In this document: in pieces, positions 1 to 11,612 of the stretch
Numbering within the stretch: position 1 is the first letter of the stretch
Layout: every line of letters starts with the position of its first letter
Source: Hexactinellida sp. DTS-2022
Taxonomy: Eukaryota; Porifera; Hexactinellida
DNA length: 64,000 bases
Assembly (NCBI GenBank): GCA_028753945.1
Contig: JAPNXP010000001.1
Location: 8,670,501 to 8,734,500, forward strand
Direction of reading: 5' to 3'
Made by a program: the position numbers and the translations under genes
The notes under the pieces: model-generated
What the model saw: the letters and a program-made list of their open reading frames with translations, nothing else
The model's database searches: none
What the model was told of the DNA's origin: nothing

Positions 1-692
1 TGTCCCACCAGCCCCGCCACGGCTCCGTAGAGCAGTCGGGAGAGGGGCGGCGCCTCCGAGCCGTTCCTCTCCAGGTGCAGTCGCTTCAGATTCTCGAAAG
101 TGAAGAAGCTAGCGCCCGCGTACGGGAGGATCCCGATGATGGAGGGCGTGATGCCTCTCCACAGCCGGAGCAACCCCTCACTGCGGTACTCGCTTGCCAT
201 GGCGCTGTACAGGCTGTTGTAGACTTGTTTCTTGGTGACGGCCAGTCTAGCTCTGGCTATGTCCAGTGGGTAGGTGGTCAGGGTCGCGATTGCTCCAGCA
301 GCCGAGCCCGCGGCGATCTGCCGGAGGGGCGGGAGGAACTTCTGATCCTCCTCCGTCTTCAGGTTGTGCTTGAGCTGCTCGTAGGCTGCGAAGTGAATGG
401 CGGCATAGGGGACTATCCTCGTGAGAGTAGCGGAGTTGCCCCGCCAGAGACTGGTTATCCTGTCCTCTCTCGTCTGCTTTATCAACAACTTTATTGCTTC
501 AAACAGTGAATACTCCTTTGAGGATACCTGAAAAATTATTTTAGCACGGTCAAATGGAGCAATGCAGGTCTTTGCACAGGCTCCTGCTATTGCTCCCGAG
601 ATTAAACTTATTTTTATTCTTGAGCTGGTTGGGAGAATAGCTGGAGAATTTCCTTTTTTCAATCTTTCTTCCACATTCCTCTCCTCTCCCAT
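1..692 (-). CDS. SLC25A42: Mitochondrial carrier, SLC25A42-like (5' part; runs off the window)
   Basis: One open frame reads from ATG at 692 down to the window edge, giving about 230 residues with no intron. Two of the three carrier repeats are visible. Repeat 1 has the signature PFDRAK followed by IIFQVSSKEYS. Repeat 2 has YPLDIARARLAVT. Between them is SLWRGNSAT, and near the edge comes LLYGAVAGLVG. These blocks match the SLC25A42 carrier closely (the human protein has PLDRTK, IIFQVSSK, SLWRGNSAT and YPLDLVRAR). That family carries coenzyme A and adenine nucleotides across the mitochondrial inner membrane. The third repeat and stop lie left of the window. The gene is divergent from the septin exons that begin 753 bp away. 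SLC25A16-type CoA carriers are the main alternative, but the IIFQVSS block favours A42. Confidence 0.9.
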   Translation of the reverse strand, partial: MGEERNVEERLKKGNSPAILPTSSRIKISLISGAIAGACAKTCIAPFDRAKIIFQVSSKEYSLFEAIKLLIKQTREDRITSLWRGNSATLTRIVPYAAIHFAAYEQLKHNLKTEEDQKFLPPLRQIAAGSAAGAIATLTTYPLDIARARLAVTKKQVYNSLYSAMASEYRSEGLLRLWRGITPSIIGILPYAGASFFTFENLKRLHLERNGSEAPPLSRLLYGAVAGLVG

Positions 693-1445
693 TTACCTTG
701 TTTTATTCTTGGTTCGCTAACTGATAAAAGTACTATCTTATTCCATTCATTTCTTTTCGTATTACTAGAATAATAATGCATTGCATTTAGATCTATTGGT
801 TGTATACTTAGTTTTACATGATACGTATTGTAGGTCTGTTTTATAATATGATACTAATTGTATAATACCCGGTACTATGATTAATTAATAAAACACGCGA
901 ATGCCCTTGGGGTCCAAGGTATAAATTAAAAAAAAAAACTTTCATTTCCACTTTAAATTGAAATTTAATTAAATTTCACTTTCACTTTCAATTGGCAACT
1001 AAGCTAAGAGGTGTTAATTAATGCTCAATACAAAATTTAGTAAACATTCTAGCAATAATTATTTAATTATAAACTTATGACATTTCTAGACTTTTGGAAA
1101 GTTTAAAATTAATCTGCATACTTCGAGTGGATAATGTTATTTCTCCTTTTACAGAAATATATTGAATTATTCCAAAAACGAGCCTCATTAGAACTTGCAG
1201 TGTATTATACAGCCATTGGGAAATACGCTCCTAATCCTGATCTGATCCAATTTTCACGCCTAAATCATAAATTATTCTTACGGTATAGGGAGAGGATTCC
1301 AAACTTTCGCCGCTCCTAAATTGAAATTTCCAAAAATCCTGCTCCAAAAGGAGCGTCTCGCGCTCCTGGATAATTCCTTGAAATATAGAAGTTCCTACAT
1401 TAGAAGGTCGGTCATGCGTAAGATTAAGAAATAACCTGTGTGTAG
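693..1445. other. Gap between carrier start and first septin exon; AT-rich, one dispersed repeat
   Basis: This is the divergent intergenic gap (or septin intron) and is strongly AT-rich. I searched it for exons coding the septin P-loop or G3 motif and found none. The only structured part is about 1205-1375, which recurs at about 29180-29330. Confidence 0.6.
1205..1375 (+). repeat. Dispersed repeat, copy 1
   Basis: About 170 bp shares long blocks with 29180-29330, for example AAATACGCTCCTAA, CTGATCCAATTTT, TTACGGTATAGG and the end block CGCGCTCCTGGATAATTCCT. The family is unknown. The short open frame over it is not a gene. Confidence 0.6.
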
Positions 1446-2409
1446 GTGATTGCGAAGGGGGATACGTTAACACTAGAGGAGAGATACGCGTTCAGGGAGC
1501 GACTGAGAGAGGACTTCGAAGCCCACAACATTCGTATCTACCCAACTTCCTACGAGGTGGAAGACAACGAGGAGGCGTCTCTCAACTCAGAACTGGATCC
1601 GTTCATCCCGTTTGCAGTCATTGGCTCTGAGCAAATATATTCAGTAGGTTATATGCATATTGTTATAGTAATAGTAACTTAGTTATTCAGACATCTCTTT
1701 TGCGGGCTTAATTCAATTAATTTTATGCAAAACAAATACGCTGACTTTTATATCATAGATTTAATACTGGGATACAGTATACATTTCCGAATTCTGTCAT
1801 TCCGGTTTGCCCATATTTTCATAATCTGGAATAAATTCGCAGATCTGTTAAATCACCATTTACTTGGGTGCCTCTTTGCCCCTACAATAAATACTTTGGG
1901 TATGTACTAACCTATAAGCTAAGTTATTTTTCCAAACTAAAGTTTGGTCGCTACTATTTGAGGATGTAATAATTTCCCACAAGGTTGCATTCGTACGATT
2001 ATTTTCAAAAGTGGGCATCGTTTCCTTATTGTTCTCAAGGATTCTTTCATTTTCCTGGAAGCATGTGATACAGCATATTATCATAAGAGGACTTAAAGCA
2101 AACCTATTGTTTATTGCTTTGTATTGTTAGTTATTCCTATTGAATCATATATAACTAGTCAGTATTATCTATTAATGTTATAAGCAATCTCTCTAACAGC
2201 TCGGTTCTAAGAGACTGCTGGCCAGGAAGAGCCGATGGGGCCTGGTGGAGGTTGAGAACCCAGACCACTGTGACTTCATCTACTTTAGGAATATGCTCAT
2301 TCGAACTCACTTACAGGACCTCAAGGAGAAAACCGACAAAATACATTATGAGGCATATCGGCGGGCGCGACTCCAGTCCCCTCATCAATACACAGAGAGC
2401 AACATATGA
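1446..2409 (+). CDS. Septin, 3' half of the gene (two exons; upstream exons not found)
   Basis: Exons 1446-1643 and 2200-2409 join in phase 0, with acceptor TAG at 1445, donor A|GTAGGT and acceptor ACAG. The product begins VIAKGDTLTLEER, which is the septin G4 region (usually AKAD, here AKGD). It continues through IPFAVIGSEQ, then RWGLVEVENPDHCDF, then MLIRTHLQDLKE and HYEAYR. These are the septin-unique element and the G-domain end. It stops nine residues after RRARLQ, so the C-terminal coiled coil of most septins is absent, as in the SEPT3/9/12 group. The P-loop and G3 exons are missing. Only 753 bp separates this from the divergent carrier gene, so 5' exons either lie beyond it to the left or are lost. 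The splice sites and frame are intact. An AATAAA signal is at 2509. Septins form GTP-binding filaments at cortex and membranes. Confidence 0.85.
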
Positions 2410-4180
2410 CTGTCTCCCATCCTATTACTTATATATAAATATTATAAATCGATGCCCATTGCTCTACATTGCTCTTATCTAACTTAGTTTTTGAAAATTT
2501 TATCGCTTAATAAAATTAAAATATATTATGCTTACACCAACTTACTACTCATTTTGTAATTCTGGGATTTCGGGATTGACTTTCATATAATCTCAGGATG
2601 AATATGTTGTAGGCGAAATTGAGTTTCAGTCCAAATTGAGTCTCAATTTCGCCTAGTCCAAATTGAGACTCATTTTGGACTAGTCCAAATTGAGTCTCAT
2701 TTTCGTCTAGGCGAGATTGAGTCATACTTATAGAAAATGTTTAAATAAATATTATGGGTTGTTAAAAATTCATTATATCCCAGGTATGAATCCAGTTATT
2801 TGTTCACTTCTAAATGTGTATACTAGGTAAACAAGTATGCTGAATACGAATTTGACACTCACAAATTTCTAATACAAATATTTATTGTTGTTATTGACAA
2901 TATAGCTAAACAAGTTTGTAAAATATTAGAATTTACATAGAGATTAGACGGTTATTTTAAGTAATTGCATATGCTAAACACGAATTTAGAATTAACTACT
3001 TGCAAATTTGGGCTGTTTGTTGTTAAAGTTGGGGAATTAATGACTAAGAATAAGATTGAGATTTTAAATTATAAGTAAGTAAGCAAACAAGTATCATATA
3101 GTTACGTATATAGATTAATATTGAAGACTTGACAAAATGAATACGAGTCCTTTGTAAGTTAATTATATTGCATGGTAAAGTGTAAATTATGCATGATAAT
3201 GAATTAAGGGGAATAGTTAAGTATTCCCTAGCAAAAGCGAACGAGATTATAGGCCGTAATAAATATTTATCCTAATCTACTCGCGAATTCAAACCATTTC
3301 ACTAAAGCCACCAGTTTAATCTTCAATACATATAATTTTCAATACATTCACCATAAACATAACATAATTAATCTACACATTCTCAAATTAATGTTGAGTT
3401 TATTGATAAGCTGGTTGTGTTGTTAGTTGGTTTAATAACTGGTTTTTGCTGTTAAATCAGCTTATAAATAGCACTAAGTTGAGAATGTGTAGCGAGTAAA
3501 TGAGTATTTATGTAGTAAGTGTGTTTAAATGTGCATCTATAAATTAACAATTACAAAGGCGTAGGCTCTGGTATAGTCGGTAGTAGGGCCATGGCGATAC
3601 AAAAATTTGCCAATTGAATCAGCAATGGGCATTGATCTCACAATGTCACCGTAATGGACTAACCTATGGGCCCTACTAATCCCATTCTGAGACTACGTCA
3701 AACTCCGTATGTGGGAATTCTCCGAATCTAAGATGTTGACATTTTTCAGACTACTTTCTCAATATTGGAAAAGTAGTCTAAAAATAACAATTGTTATAAT
3801 ATGCAACCAGAGATGGGGCCAAATCCCTATGGAATTAGAGTTTTAAAGATTTTAAGATTAATCCAAGTCCATTCAGAATGGATTGGGAATTAATCAGAAA
3901 ATCTCAAACTGAAGGTCAGTGTGTGTGAATTAAGGAACTTCTAAATGATATTATTTCCAAACTGCTCTGAAATGGTGAATGACAAATAGGACATGTCAAT
4001 CCAAGTTCTTTAAATTTAATGCGGCAATCTACACCAATTTGCATTTCTACAGGGTCTGAAAAGTAATTTGGTTTCTCGTACCTCCAAACAAACATACAAA
4101 TGTGTATTGTAATTTGTAATCATATTAATATAATTGATATTAATTAATTATTTAGAAGCTTCATTATACTTTCACTAAGT

Positions 4181-4368
4181 AATATAATATGAATTTACTT
4201 ATACAGCGATCATCGGTAGCACCGATCATCGGCGTTTGTATTAAAAAACCTGGCTAGTTTCTACCGATGGTGTTTTTTTATAAACATAAAAAAACAATCG
4301 GTAGAAACTAGGCAGGTTATTTAATACAAACGCCGATGATCGCTGTATAAGTAAATTCATATTATATT
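4181..4368. mobile_element. MITE, near-perfect palindrome
   Basis: The arms are about 90 bp each, for example TACAGCGATCATCGG at 4202 against CCGATGATCGCTGTA at 4333, around a very short A/T centre near 4283. The left arm carries a 16 bp local duplication of the ATCATCGG block. It lies inside element A. Confidence 0.8.
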
Positions 4369-5658
4369 TAGACAGGTGCGAAGTCAGCCCTAACTATAGT
4401 GGGTGTCAAGTGCGTAGGAGTAAGTATAGCCAGCGACCCTAATGGGGGCTCAGCAGAAAACCTCTTACACACTAAGAGGCCTTGTTAAATGTTAATTCAG
4501 GAGCACTTTCTATAAAAAAGGTGCAATTTAACGACTGAAAAAAAAAATAGCACAGTAACACATATTGACTGTGAAAACAAACTAATATGATTAAATTCTT
4601 GACTGAGCTTAGCTGTGGACGTAATTGCATCTCTTACGAAAAAGAGCACAAGCCTTAGTAAATTGATTATCTTTCTTTTGGATACAAACAACTTGTGACC
4701 TTCAGATGTTCTTTATTTTGAACAGCGATTATATTTATATTGAGTCAAAGTAAAATCCATGTTAATTTAAATATCAATTACTAAATAGCATTAATATATT
4801 TATTAATACATATTCTATTATTAGCCAATATATCATGTTTAAATTAAACACAATATCTGAAAAGTAGATATACTATCAACAAATATTGTGTTGAGTGAAA
4901 ACATAAATAAATTACAACTGTTATTGAATACTCACATTACGATAATTACTAAACAGTCGGAGAAATGCCAGCATAAAACATAGAGACAAAGAAGTCGGAA
5001 AATTCTAAACATTTGATATTTGGAATTTTGGGACAAATGCCGATATACGGAGTCGGACAAATGCAGGCCCCTAGTTAGTTTTGATCTCAAACAGAGATGC
5101 GTTTTTTATCTCCGAATTACTTAAATGTAATCCGGACAAACACACACACACTCACAAAGAACTATTGTGCTTTTAATATATAGATTATTGTGGTCTGCTT
5201 AAGCACTGCCGGATTTGGTAGCCCGCGAGATAGGCGGGCTAACAATAGTGCAATCTTAAGGATAAGGTTATCCACCAGTTGTAATTCTGGTAGTTCAATA
5301 ATTGTTTTGCTATCTCGTAACCCTCTTATTCAAGAGGTTTTGATCCGGGGTCCCGGCTGTCTATTAACGGCCACCCCAAATAATATTATGAGGGGCGAAA
5401 TGATACCTATTTTAATTTGGACATACAGACTAGACTCAATTCACAGGTCTAGACTAAATTCGGTTAGTCGGGTGACCGCTTAATCGCTGCTAATATTGGT
5501 TAACTGTTACAGATTTAATTGAGTAGTTAACCGGCCTGTTAATCTAGTTAAATAATATCAATGTAATTGCGAATATAAAACACTAAATTATATAAATTTT
5601 GTTAGAATATGGTAATCTTAAATCTATGCATTTCCATACGTAGTAAATTCCTAAGAAC

Positions 5659-6314
5659 CAAGCGTGGGGTTGTTAACCGTTCTGAGGCTACAGGTATGAT
5701 TCGTTTTGTTTATACTACAGTGTAGGACTCAGTATTATAAAGTATTACTACCTCATAAGTATAAGTAGTACATTAACTAATACATTTCGCAATTTGGGCA
5801 AGTTAGAAACAGTGTAGTTACAGAAAATATATAATGTAGTCATTGTGGTGACGAGAAATGGATTTATGATCATCTTTTCCAACAAAATTCAGATATTTTT
5901 AATTATTTAAATGTATTTCCTCGCTAATCCCAACAGAGGTATTCCGATTTAAAAAAATTCTGTTTCGATTAGTGAATTCGTTCGGATTAGTGAAGTGTAA
6001 ATACATTTTCTATTGGCCTCTATAACATGAGATTCCGATAATTTGGATCAAACTTGTTCAAACCTTTTTAATCCAAACTAAACATGTAGTATACTACCTA
6101 AATAATTGTCTGAGACTTAATAATTTATAATTTCATTGTAATATACGTTGGATCTCCTGTTCGGACTAGAGAGGATGTACTGTAAGATAATTTCCAAATA
6201 ATACTGCTGATTATCAACAGACCGGCTAACTGGTTAACGAAATCTGTAACCGCTAACCGATATTTAATAGCAACAGTTAAGCGGTTAGCCAGCCGTTTAA
6301 CAAATCCAGCCTTG
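5659..6314. mobile_element. MITE of a GTTAACC-rich family, copy 1
   Basis: It starts CAAGCGTGGGGTTGTTAACC and ends in AATCCAGCCTTG, which is an imperfect terminal inverted repeat (CAAGGNTGGNNTTNGTTAAC). The subterminal DNA is full of GGTTAACCG-type palindromes. Related copies are at 6329-6579 and 8211-8595, with a partial one at about 6674-6746. Confidence 0.55.
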
Positions 6315-6328
6315 TATAAACAATAGTT

Positions 6329-6579
6329 AAGGGTGGGATTGGTTAATAGGTACAAGTTTATCATTTCAGGTTACTTCTACACTGTTGTTACCAAAATATA
6401 TCGTGTTACTATGGGTAATAAGATAAACAATTATTATATTCTGAACAAAATGCGTGCAAATTCACACTTTTATCCAAAAATTTGTACTTCGAATTGTAAT
6501 ATTAACATATCGGTTAACTGATCACTAAAATCCGTACAGTTAACCGGTATTAGCGGCGGTTAACCGAATCCAGCCTTGA
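6329..6579. mobile_element. MITE of the GTTAACC-rich family, copy 2
   Basis: It begins AAGGGTGGGATTGGTTAATA and ends GGTTAACCGAATCCAGCCTTG-like sequence. It abuts copy 1 with only 14 bp between them. Confidence 0.5.
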
Positions 6580-8210
6580 TTTAATATTTTCTGAAGGACG
6601 AAATGTAACAGTAGTAGGAATAAAAGCAAAGCTGAACCTTACTAATTATGTTGCATAAATAATGTTCTACTGTGTTGATCAGCATGGACGGTTAACCGGT
6701 TAACCGTGGCGAGAAATTGAATCGTAACCGTAGCCCCAGAACGGTTATTTTAAGTAATTGCATGTTTAGCATATGCAATTACTTAAAATAACCGTCTAAT
6801 CTCTATGTAAATTCTAATATTTTACAAACTTGTTTGCCTATATTGTCAATAACTACAACAAATAGACATAATAGAAATTTGTGAGTGTCAAATTCGTATT
6901 CAGCATACTCGTTTTACCTAGTATACACATTTAGAAGTGAAGAAATACCTGGATTCAACCTGGGATATAATTAATTTTTAACAACCCATAATATTTATTT
7001 AAACATTTTCTATAAGTATGACTCAATCTCGCCTAGACGAAAATGAGACTCAATTTGGACTAGTCCAAAATGAGTCTCAATTTGGACTAGTCCAAATTGA
7101 GACTCAATCTCGCCTGGTACTCAATTTCGCCTGCGACAAATACAACTAGTATTTATGTTGCAGGCCATATGCGTTTCCAGGCGAAACGCGTTTCGCCTAG
7201 GCCAAACGCGTTTCGCCTGAGAAAAGACGCCAAACGCGTTTCGCCTAGGCCAAACGCGTTTCCATTTTAATATAATCCTCATGGGTGTCTATTATTAGAT
7301 ATTGAAATCACTATATGCTATTTATCGTTGATGTGGTAATTAGAGCTATTATTAAGCACTTAATTAAGATCATCCAAGCTCTTCCTTTTCATTCATACAC
7401 GTATTTAATTATTATTTATTTATACGAATTAACCTAACCTTCGTTATAGTATAGTATTTTATTATTATTATTCATTATTAATTAAGGATTAATACAATTT
7501 ACACAAATTCTAATATTGAGTAGCGAATTTTTATATCTAAGTGGCCGATTTTGTGATTAGTATCTTATGTGACTTATTAACTTATTAATTTTCCAAGTTT
7601 GATTGATTGCTTGATATGCTAAATGTTTGGGGCAATTGGGGCCGTCGACATTTCAAAAGTGGCCTGCATATTCCTGCCATCTTCCACTTGTGGCACAGGT
7701 GGCACAAATTTAAAGTGACTGTAAGTTAAAAACTAATTGTAGGAATATTTATTGTAAGGTGTCTCCTCAAGTAATTTCTTTGTCAACAGTATGACATTTA
7801 ATGGGTGTACAACAGTGGCGAGCCAGGGAGGGGCCAGACGGGACCAGGCCCCGGTTAGCGCGGCTGAGGCTTGGGGCCCGACCGGCTCAGTATTTCAACC
7901 CTGGGACCCTGCTGAAATACATAGTCAGGGCCTGCTGCAAAGGCGCATCTAGGACAAGGATGGGGTGCAAACATATTCTTCGTGGATACCGTTACTTTAC
8001 TGTCCTATTATTGTTCAAACCAAATACTCTCGTTCAAAATCTAATTACTCTCATACTTTCTCGAGCTTTTCTTTTCAAAAGTGTGCAACCTCTATTATCC
8101 GAACTATGTACAGTGCTCTACCAAAAGTATTCGTACGCCGCCGATAAATTCTGAATTTTAATTATAGATTTGCTGTCTAATTAAATCATAGAATTAGCTA
8201 AAGGCTCGCA

Positions 8211-8595
8211 CAAGGGTGGGGTTGGTTAACCGATGAGGCTACGGTTACGATTCGATTTCTCGCCACGGTTAACTAGTTAACCGCCCATCCTCTCAATACT
8301 ATAAATCCTTTATAAATTTTGATTATACTACAGAATAAGACTCAGGCTCAGCTGTATATAGTATAACCGCATAAGTATATTAACTGATACATTTCGTGCT
8401 TTAGGTAAATTTAAATCAATGTTTTCTAAGAAAATTAATAAGTGGTGATGAGAAATAAATTTTGGACTACATATTCTGATAAAATTCTAAAAGATTTAAT
8501 ACTTTATACATTAATTTCCCAATAACTCCGCTGATATTCAACAGACCGGCTAACTGGTTAATAAAATCTCTAACCGTTAACCGAATCCTACCTTG
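8211..8595. mobile_element. MITE of the GTTAACC-rich family, copy 3
   Basis: It starts CAAGGGTGGGGTTGGTTAAC and ends GTTAACCGAATCCTACCTTG. It is inserted in the hAT-like element at 7813-9234, so there are three levels of nesting here. Confidence 0.55.
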
Positions 8596-8957
8596 CCTGC
8601 AGGAGCAGGTGCGGCAGGTGTGGCCTTGACCGCAACAATATTTTAGAAAGCCGCATCAATATTCGGGTACCATTTTGAGTCAAACTGAGATTCAATAACT
8701 CGACGTCACTTCGCCGCACCAATAATAATTTCCTTGTTATGAGCCTGTAGGAGATTGTGCTTAATAATGGAAGAAAATTAATGTATCTAGAACAATGGCA
8801 CACTATCTACGAGAATTGTTGAGATTAGTGCCACAGAACAACAGTGAAGCGGTTGTTCTGTGGAAATTAGGTGTCGAAGCGACCGAGCAAGCGTTGTACG
8901 CTAGTATTATATAATATTATAGTTAAAATACTTTGTTGTATGGGATGCCGTATCCCC

Positions 8958-9004
<47 letters not shown>
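8958..9004 (+). repeat. (ATT)n microsatellite
   Basis: About 15 uninterrupted ATT units. Confidence 0.95.
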
Positions 9005-9005
<1 letters not shown>

Positions 9006-9569
9006 GAATGATTGTATGACTAGTAGCAGCAAGAACAATAATGCCCTTGTTTTTCACATAAACTCTGTGAAAGATTTTACGAGGGGTTAGGGTTACACCC
9101 CCAAGCCCACTCTAGATCGCTCGCTACGCTGGCTGGGATAAAATTTTGACCACCCTAGATTTTCTTCTGGATACGCATGGGTGAGTGCCCCATGTGTGTG
9201 CCCAGGTTGACCTCAAGGTCTGGCTACGCCACTGGTGTACTATGAGACCTATCTAATAGCTGTGTTCTGGTACACAACTAACGCAACCATGATTCAAAGC
9301 GGATCATCGCCCTGTGTAGCAGCCCAGATTATACCCCCCACCAGAATATACCCGGTGTATAACTAGCCTAGCGGCGGCCCTAGCCTAGTTTGTACCCCAG
9401 GGGTTAAACTGGGCTAGCCCAGAATATTCCTCCTGTCTTCGTTTATAATAGCATGTGCAAAATATAGATTGTTTGGTGTAATCTATGATAGCATTATGTT
9501 GTATAAGTTACGGACTGTCTCATAAATAGGAAACCGCCTCAGAGTTCGTTTCAGTCGACAATATATATT

Positions 9570-9725
9570 TACTAAGTTGATTAAGTCTTAAGATCGATCT
9601 TAAATCTTAAGGTCGATCTTAAGTCTTAAGACCGATCTTAGTTAAGATCGATCTTAAGACCGAACTTAGAGCTATTCACTAAGAATTAAGATCTTAGTTA
9701 AGATCGATCTTAAGACCGAAATTAA
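9570..9725 (+). repeat. Short-palindrome repeat built on AAGATCGATCTTAAG
   Basis: Tandem variants of TTAAGATCGATCTTAAG and TTAAGACCGATCTTA. Related sequence returns at about 10135-10200 (CGAACTTAAATCTTAGTGAA), so these may be the two ends of one element of about 620 bp. The family is not recognised. Confidence 0.5.
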
Positions 9726-9953
9726 AAATAACGTTAAGATAAATATGATTAGAATACAGCATTATCCTAATTAAATACAAAACTAATGTATAATTTAGTT
9801 ATTGTTTATTTATTATTGATCTAGTAAAAATATATATTTCTATATTTTTTTTTTGAGCGCAATTAATGTCAAATTATTAGGAACAAAGAAGAAATATTTA
9901 AAGTTTATTTGAAGTCTAACATCAATCAAGGTAGATTAAATGTTCGATAGAAG

Positions 9954-10068
9954 CAGGGTTGCCAATCCAATCCAATCAAGAAGATTTCGAAATTTGGATT
10001 GCCGATTGTCCAAATTTGGCTCGATTGGATTGGATTGGATTGTCGATTGGATTGGATTAGCAACCCTG
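9954..10068. mobile_element. hAT-like MITE with CAGGGTTG ends and perfect 8 bp target duplication
   Basis: The ends are CAGGGTTGCCAATCCAATCC and the complement ending CAACCCTG. The element is flanked on both sides by GATAGAAG. The interior is almost only GATTGGATT-type units. It is the same family as 43913-44308. Confidence 0.85.
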
Positions 10069-11133
10069 GATAGAAGTACGTTTGAACAACGTTTATGAAG
10101 TAATTAGTGAAAATCGATTCAAATACAATACTTAAGACACCTCTCTAAGTTGCTTAAGTTCGAACTTAAATCTTAGTGAATACCGATCTTAGTGAATACT
10201 GCCGCTGACTGTACTTGTTTACCTTATTTAACTTTTGGATGTTAGTTATATCTCCAATATAAATTCGGTTTCTATTCTCCTAATGCTTTAATACAATGCG
10301 AATAACAAACACAGATGTCCTCCCGACAGCAATTATCCCATATCCTAACAGCTGACACAGTAACGTGACAGTATCATATTGAAAACTATAGAATCGCTAC
10401 AATAACTACATATATTACTTACAAATCTATTTCACTAGCATCATCTTATGCCATCTCTCTAAGTCCATTTTCCATGGCATTTTTGATGGAGGAAAAACAT
10501 AGTTACTAAACTAAGACTAAAGTGATAGAAATGTATAATATTGGGATGATATGCAACACTTAAAATTAGTTGTCAGTATGTAATAGTAATGCTACATAAG
10601 TCAAATAAGTCACATCAGCCACTTAGATATAAAAATTCGCTACTCAATATTAGAATTTGTGTAAATTGTATTGATCCTTAAAGATTAATAATGAATTATA
10701 ATAATAAAATACTATACTATAACGAAGGTTAGGTTAATTCGTATAAATAAATAATAATTAAATACGTGTATGAATGAAAAGGAAGAGCTTGGATGATCTT
10801 AATTAACTGCTTAATAATAGCCTCTAATTACCACATCAACGATAAATAGCATATAGTGATTTCAATATCTAATAATAGACACCCATGAGGATTATATTAA
10901 AATGGAAACGCGTTTGGCGTCTTTTCTCAGGCGAAACGCGTTTGGCCTAGGCGAAACGCGTTTCGCCTGGAAACGCATATGGCCTGCAACATTTACATTG
11001 AATGAATTGAATAGTTAGTACAAAAACTAAGCACAATCTATGGAATATGTTCAAGTAGAAATCCCTCGATTGGAAACATCTCGGGATTTAATCCCAAAGA
11101 AAAATTCATCGGGATCCTGGGATTGTAAGCCCT

Positions 11134-11612
11134 ACCGTGACCTACGTTATAATAAGGCCTGTTCACTAGTGTTAAATTTTGGACCATGGATGTCGTTTAA
11201 GTCCATTGATTCTTTTAAGAATAAATGTTATAGTCAGAGATAATTAACCAAGTAGTAATCCAGAAGAAGTAGAATATTATTGGGCTTAATACCAAGCACT
11301 TTTGAAGTAAATGAATGTTGCAAAAGTACAATATATTAAAGAAAACATGAAAGTGAATACAAGTTTTTATCAAATAAACATTTGAAGAACAATAACAACT
11401 AATTGGGTTTAACTTTCATCATTTTTCGAGAATTTTCGACATGAACCGACTGCAAAGGTTGCAAGGCATTCATATTTTTTGTTCTGGAATACTACTTGGT
11501 TATATATCTCAAACTATAACATTTATTGTAAAAGAATCAATGGACTTAAACGACATCCATGGTCCAAAATTTAACACTAGTGAACAGGCCTTATTATAAC
11601 GTAGGTCACGGC
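11134..11612. mobile_element. MITE with about 130 bp inverted arms
   Basis: The left arm (ACCGTGACCTACGTTATAAT, TTCACTAGTGTTAAATTTTG, GACCATGGATGTCGTTTAAG) is repeated in inverted order at 11480-11612. The 67-codon open frame over the left arm is a by-product. Confidence 0.75.

Larger units (their letters stand above)
2606..7146. mobile_element. Foldback-like element A with about 380 bp inverted arms
   Basis: The left arm (2606-2980) recurs in inverted orientation at 6763-7146. Shared inner blocks include ACGGTTATTTTAAGTAATTG and TTGACACTCACAAATTTCTA (diverged). The outer 150 bp of each arm consists of short palindromic units alternating around AGTCCAAATTGAGTCTC and AGGCGAAATTGAG. The tips read GTTGT followed by AGGCGAAATTGAG on both sides. 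The 3.8 kb between the arms has no transposase and holds at least three younger insertions. Foldback-type or large TIR DNA transposon is my inference; two independent inverted copies of one repeat are the alternative. Confidence 0.6.
7813..9234. mobile_element. hAT-like non-autonomous element nested in element B
   Basis: The termini are CAGTGGCGAGCCAGGG at the left and CTGGCTACGCCACTG at the right, forming an imperfect inverted repeat. The flanking 8 bp are GTGTACAA and GTGTACTA, an 8 bp target duplication with one change, as hAT elements make. The interior holds a GTTAACC-type MITE and an ATT microsatellite, and no transposase. Confidence 0.65.
7155..10992. mobile_element. Foldback-like element B with about 400 bp inverted arms
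   Basis: The tips are identical inverted repeats: ATGTTGCAGGCCATATGCG at 7155, and its complement ending at 10992. Each arm then carries tandem palindromic units built on GGCGAAACGCGTTTCGCC and CCTAGGCC, followed by about 280 bp of AT-rich DNA. That part includes ACACCCATGAGGATTATATT in one orientation and its complement in the other. The arms are about 7155-7590 and 10597-10992. No transposase is visible inside. The element lies only 8 bp from element A and shares its design (palindromic units near the tips, long arms). Confidence 0.65.

Noticed and set aside
1134-1319. Candidate missing septin exon
   Set aside because: The frame covers a dispersed repeat also found at 29180 and shows no septin P-loop or G3 motif.
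5190-5483. 97-codon frame on the plus strand
   Set aside because: Lies in a repeat-rich part of element A, with no recognisable family and composition like the flanking non-coding DNA.
7801-8154. 117-codon frame on the plus strand
   Set aside because: It starts in the terminal repeat of a hAT-like element and crosses its GC-rich end; no domain recognised.
8940-9004. CRISPR-like or functional tandem array
   Set aside because: It is a plain ATT microsatellite; the genome is eukaryotic.
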